Shown in pieces: positions 14,027 to 15,525 of a DNA stretch of 15,525 bases. The stretch's first letter is position 1; every line of letters starts with the position of its first letter. A program made the translations under genes and the position numbers. Source of the stretch: CAYYHA01 sp964471535 (GTDB lineage: Bacteria; Myxococcota; Myxococcia; SLRQ01); contig CAYYHA010000083.1 of assembly GCA_964471535.1 (NCBI GenBank), forward strand, positions 1-15,525. Direction: 5' to 3'. The notes beneath the pieces are model-generated. The model was not told the origin of the DNA. It saw only the letters and a program-made list of their open reading frames with translations, and did no database searches.

Positions 14027-15525
14027 ATGGCGGCGGGAATGGAGTTTCGACTCATCGAGAAGGAGCAGGAGACCGACCTCGGTGAGTCGTACCGTGGCGT
14101 GGCCCGGGCGACCTCGGGTGAGACAGTGCCCGCCCGGCTCCTCTTCCTCGCCCCGCGGCTCTGCAGCCCCGCCTTGGTCGAGCGCATCCAGAGCCAGCTG
14201 GCCGCCTACGGTCGCATCGCACACCCGAACCTGCTCCTGCCCCTTGGCTTCGGACAGGTCGGCGAGCGGCTGGTGCTCGCCCTCCCCGACCCCGACAGCC
14301 ACGGCCTCGACCTGCTCTTCTCACGCCTGGCCGCCCGCGAGATCACGGTGCCGCTCTCGCGGGCGGTCCATCTGATGGCCGAGGCCTGCCATGGTGTCGC
14401 CTCCCTCCACCAGGCGGGGCTGGTGCACGGCGCCCTGGGTGCGCCAGAGGTGCGGCTGACCGTCGAGGGGCGCGTCACCGTGCTCTGCTCCCCGCTTCGC
14501 CTCGCCCTCGAGACCGATCGCGCCACCCGCTATCTCGCCCTACGGGGGCGCAAGGCCTGGCGCGCCCCCGAGCTGGCCCGGAACGTGGCGCCGGATGCGC
14601 TCTGCGACGTCTACGCGCTGGGCGCCCTCACCTACCAGCTGCTCACCGGGCGGAGTGTGGAGCGGGAGAGCGCCTCCACGCGCGCGGGGGCGATCACCCC
14701 GCCCAGCCGCCTCGATCGGCGCATCCCCATGAAGTTCGATGCGGTGCTGCTCAAGGCCCTGGAGACCGCGCGGACGCGCCGGTACAAGGATGCCGCCGAG
14801 CTGCGTGAGGCGCTGTGGGGCTGGCTCGACACGATGGGAGAGGTGGTCACGCCGGCGGAGATGGCGAGCTTCGCCGCCGGCGTCCTCCCCAACGAGGTGC
14901 GCGGGCGTCGCTTCGACGCCGAAGCCCCCGCTGCTGGACCGGTGCCCATCGCCGGTTACTTCGGCCTCGCGCCGCCGAAGATCGAGGCGGCCCCCCCGCC
15001 CCGCCGCTACGTCTTCGACGCGGAGGCGGAACCGGCCGAAGCCCCGTCCGACACGCCGGGGCCCGAGGCGGAACCGCCACCGGGTCCCGAGTGGGCGCAG
15101 GACGACGCGGGCGCAGCGGCTTTGGGCCAGGACGCCGGCGCCCCACGGCACACCGCAGGCCGCGCCGAGCCCCACGTCCACCGCTCCGACGTCCCCTTGG
15201 GCGCGGCCCACGTGGAGGCAGCGCTGGAGGAGCGCCCGACGACGGTGGTGGTGCAGGCCGACGCCTGGCCGGGGGAGGCCGAGTCGGACGCGGCGGGCCC
15301 GGCGGCCCCCGACCCATCGCGGCTCGTGGAGGAAGCCGCGTCCGGGACGGCCGTGACGCCCGAGATCCCCTTCGGTGCGGCGGATCCGGCGGGCCTGCCC
15401 GCGGCCGAGGCGCCCGGCGCGCGGCCCAGCGTTGCCTCCACCGTCCCACCCTCCGGCGTTGCGCCCTCCATGGCTGCGCCCGCCGCCGCGGCGAGCGCTG
15501 CCGGCCGCTACGCCGACGACACGCT
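14027..15525 (+). CDS. Ser/Thr protein kinase-like protein, probable pseudokinase (3' end outside window)
   Basis: The frame runs unbroken from the ATG at 14027 to the window edge, giving 499 residues so far. Residues about 8-268 have the order of a Ser/Thr kinase fold: AHPNLLLPLGFG (65-76), an inter-lobe stretch, a helix ending in GVASLHQAGLVHG (123-135), WRAPEL (178-183, the APE motif), CDVYALGALTYQLLTGR (193-209) and RRYKDAAELREAL (251-263). The catalytic residues are gone. The position of the ATP-binding lysine holds R37 in ETVPARLLFL. HRD is HGA (134-136), so the base aspartate is missing, and the DFG region is LCSP (153-156). It is thus a probable pseudokinase acting as a scaffold or ligand-binding switch. 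From residue 298 on it is Ala/Pro/Glu-rich, with no membrane helix yet. An ATG at 14039 is another start. The C-terminal domain is unseen. Confidence 0.85.
   Translation, partial: MAAGMEFRLIEKEQETDLGESYRGVARATSGETVPARLLFLAPRLCSPALVERIQSQLAAYGRIAHPNLLLPLGFGQVGERLVLALPDPDSHGLDLLFSRLAAREITVPLSRAVHLMAEACHGVASLHQAGLVHGALGAPEVRLTVEGRVTVLCSPLRLALETDRATRYLALRGRKAWRAPELARNVAPDALCDVYALGALTYQLLTGRSVERESASTRAGAITPPSRLDRRIPMKFDAVLLKALETARTRRYKDAAELREALWGWLDTMGEVVTPAEMASFAAGVLPNEVRGRRFDAEAPAAGPVPIAGYFGLAPPKIEAAPPPRRYVFDAEAEPAEAPSDTPGPEAEPPPGPEWAQDDAGAAALGQDAGAPRHTAGRAEPHVHRSDVPLGAAHVEAALEERPTTVVVQADAWPGEAESDAAGPAAPDPSRLVEEAASGTAVTPEIPFGAADPAGLPAAEAPGARPSVASTVPPSGVAPSMAAPAAAASAAGRYADDT

Noticed and set aside
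12951..14375. A 474-codon open frame on the + strand spanning the nucleotidase and kinase-like genes
   Set aside because: It crosses the antisense of one real gene and an out-of-frame part of two others. Its product is Arg/Pro/Ala-rich with no recognisable domain.

Overview
The window is high-GC, gene-dense bacterial chromosome, with third codon positions dominated by G and C and gaps between genes of at most about 150 bp. Several traits fit a deltaproteobacterium or myxobacterium (Myxococcota or a relative): a TonB with Gly-rich hexads beside one ExbB and two ExbD paralogues, a Ser/Thr-kinase-like protein with a long Ala/Pro/Glu-rich tail, an Asp-rich repeat lipoprotein, and a HAD-IG 5'-nucleotidase. 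The lineage is an inference from gene style. No rRNA gene or other marker settles it.

Layout. (1) Positions 1-2506, + strand: a TonB-type energy-transduction cluster, namely the 3' part of a TonB-like protein, an ExbB/TolQ channel protein, and two tandem ExbD/TolR proteins. (2) Positions 2542-9655, - strand: a run of seven co-directional genes, read right to left as lepA (elongation factor 4), a single-pass membrane protein, pyrR, pyrB, pyrC, carA and an unrecognised 225-residue protein. pyrR/pyrB and pyrC/carA overlap by ATGA, the spacing is tight elsewhere, and the pyr part is an obvious operon for the early steps of UMP synthesis. (3) Positions 9770-10888, - strand: a 64-residue ribbon-helix-helix protein followed 3 nt later by a GalE-like NAD-dependent sugar epimerase. 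(4) Positions 11039-11710, + strand: a probable lipoprotein with six Asp-rich loops, preceded by a promoter placed so that the mRNA would be leaderless. (5) Positions 11775-13511, - strand: a HAD-superfamily 5'-nucleotidase. (6) Positions 13615-15525, + strand: a small coiled-coil/zinc-ribbon protein, then a kinase-fold protein that runs off the window and lacks the usual catalytic residues.

How the genes work together. The Ton genes would turn the proton gradient into work on the outer membrane. CarA makes ammonia for carbamoyl phosphate (carB is not in the window), PyrB makes carbamoyl aspartate, PyrC closes it to dihydroorotate, and PyrR would sense uridine nucleotides. The gap before pyrR is only 7 nt, so the classical PyrR attenuator leader cannot lie there.

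The items most worth a second look are the probable pseudokinase at the right edge, the PyrR operon without a leader beside lepA, the back-to-back apparently leaderless genes around 10890-11040, and the paired ExbD paralogues. No complete new defence or mobile system is visible, and I saw no CRISPR array, insertion sequence, tRNA or rRNA.
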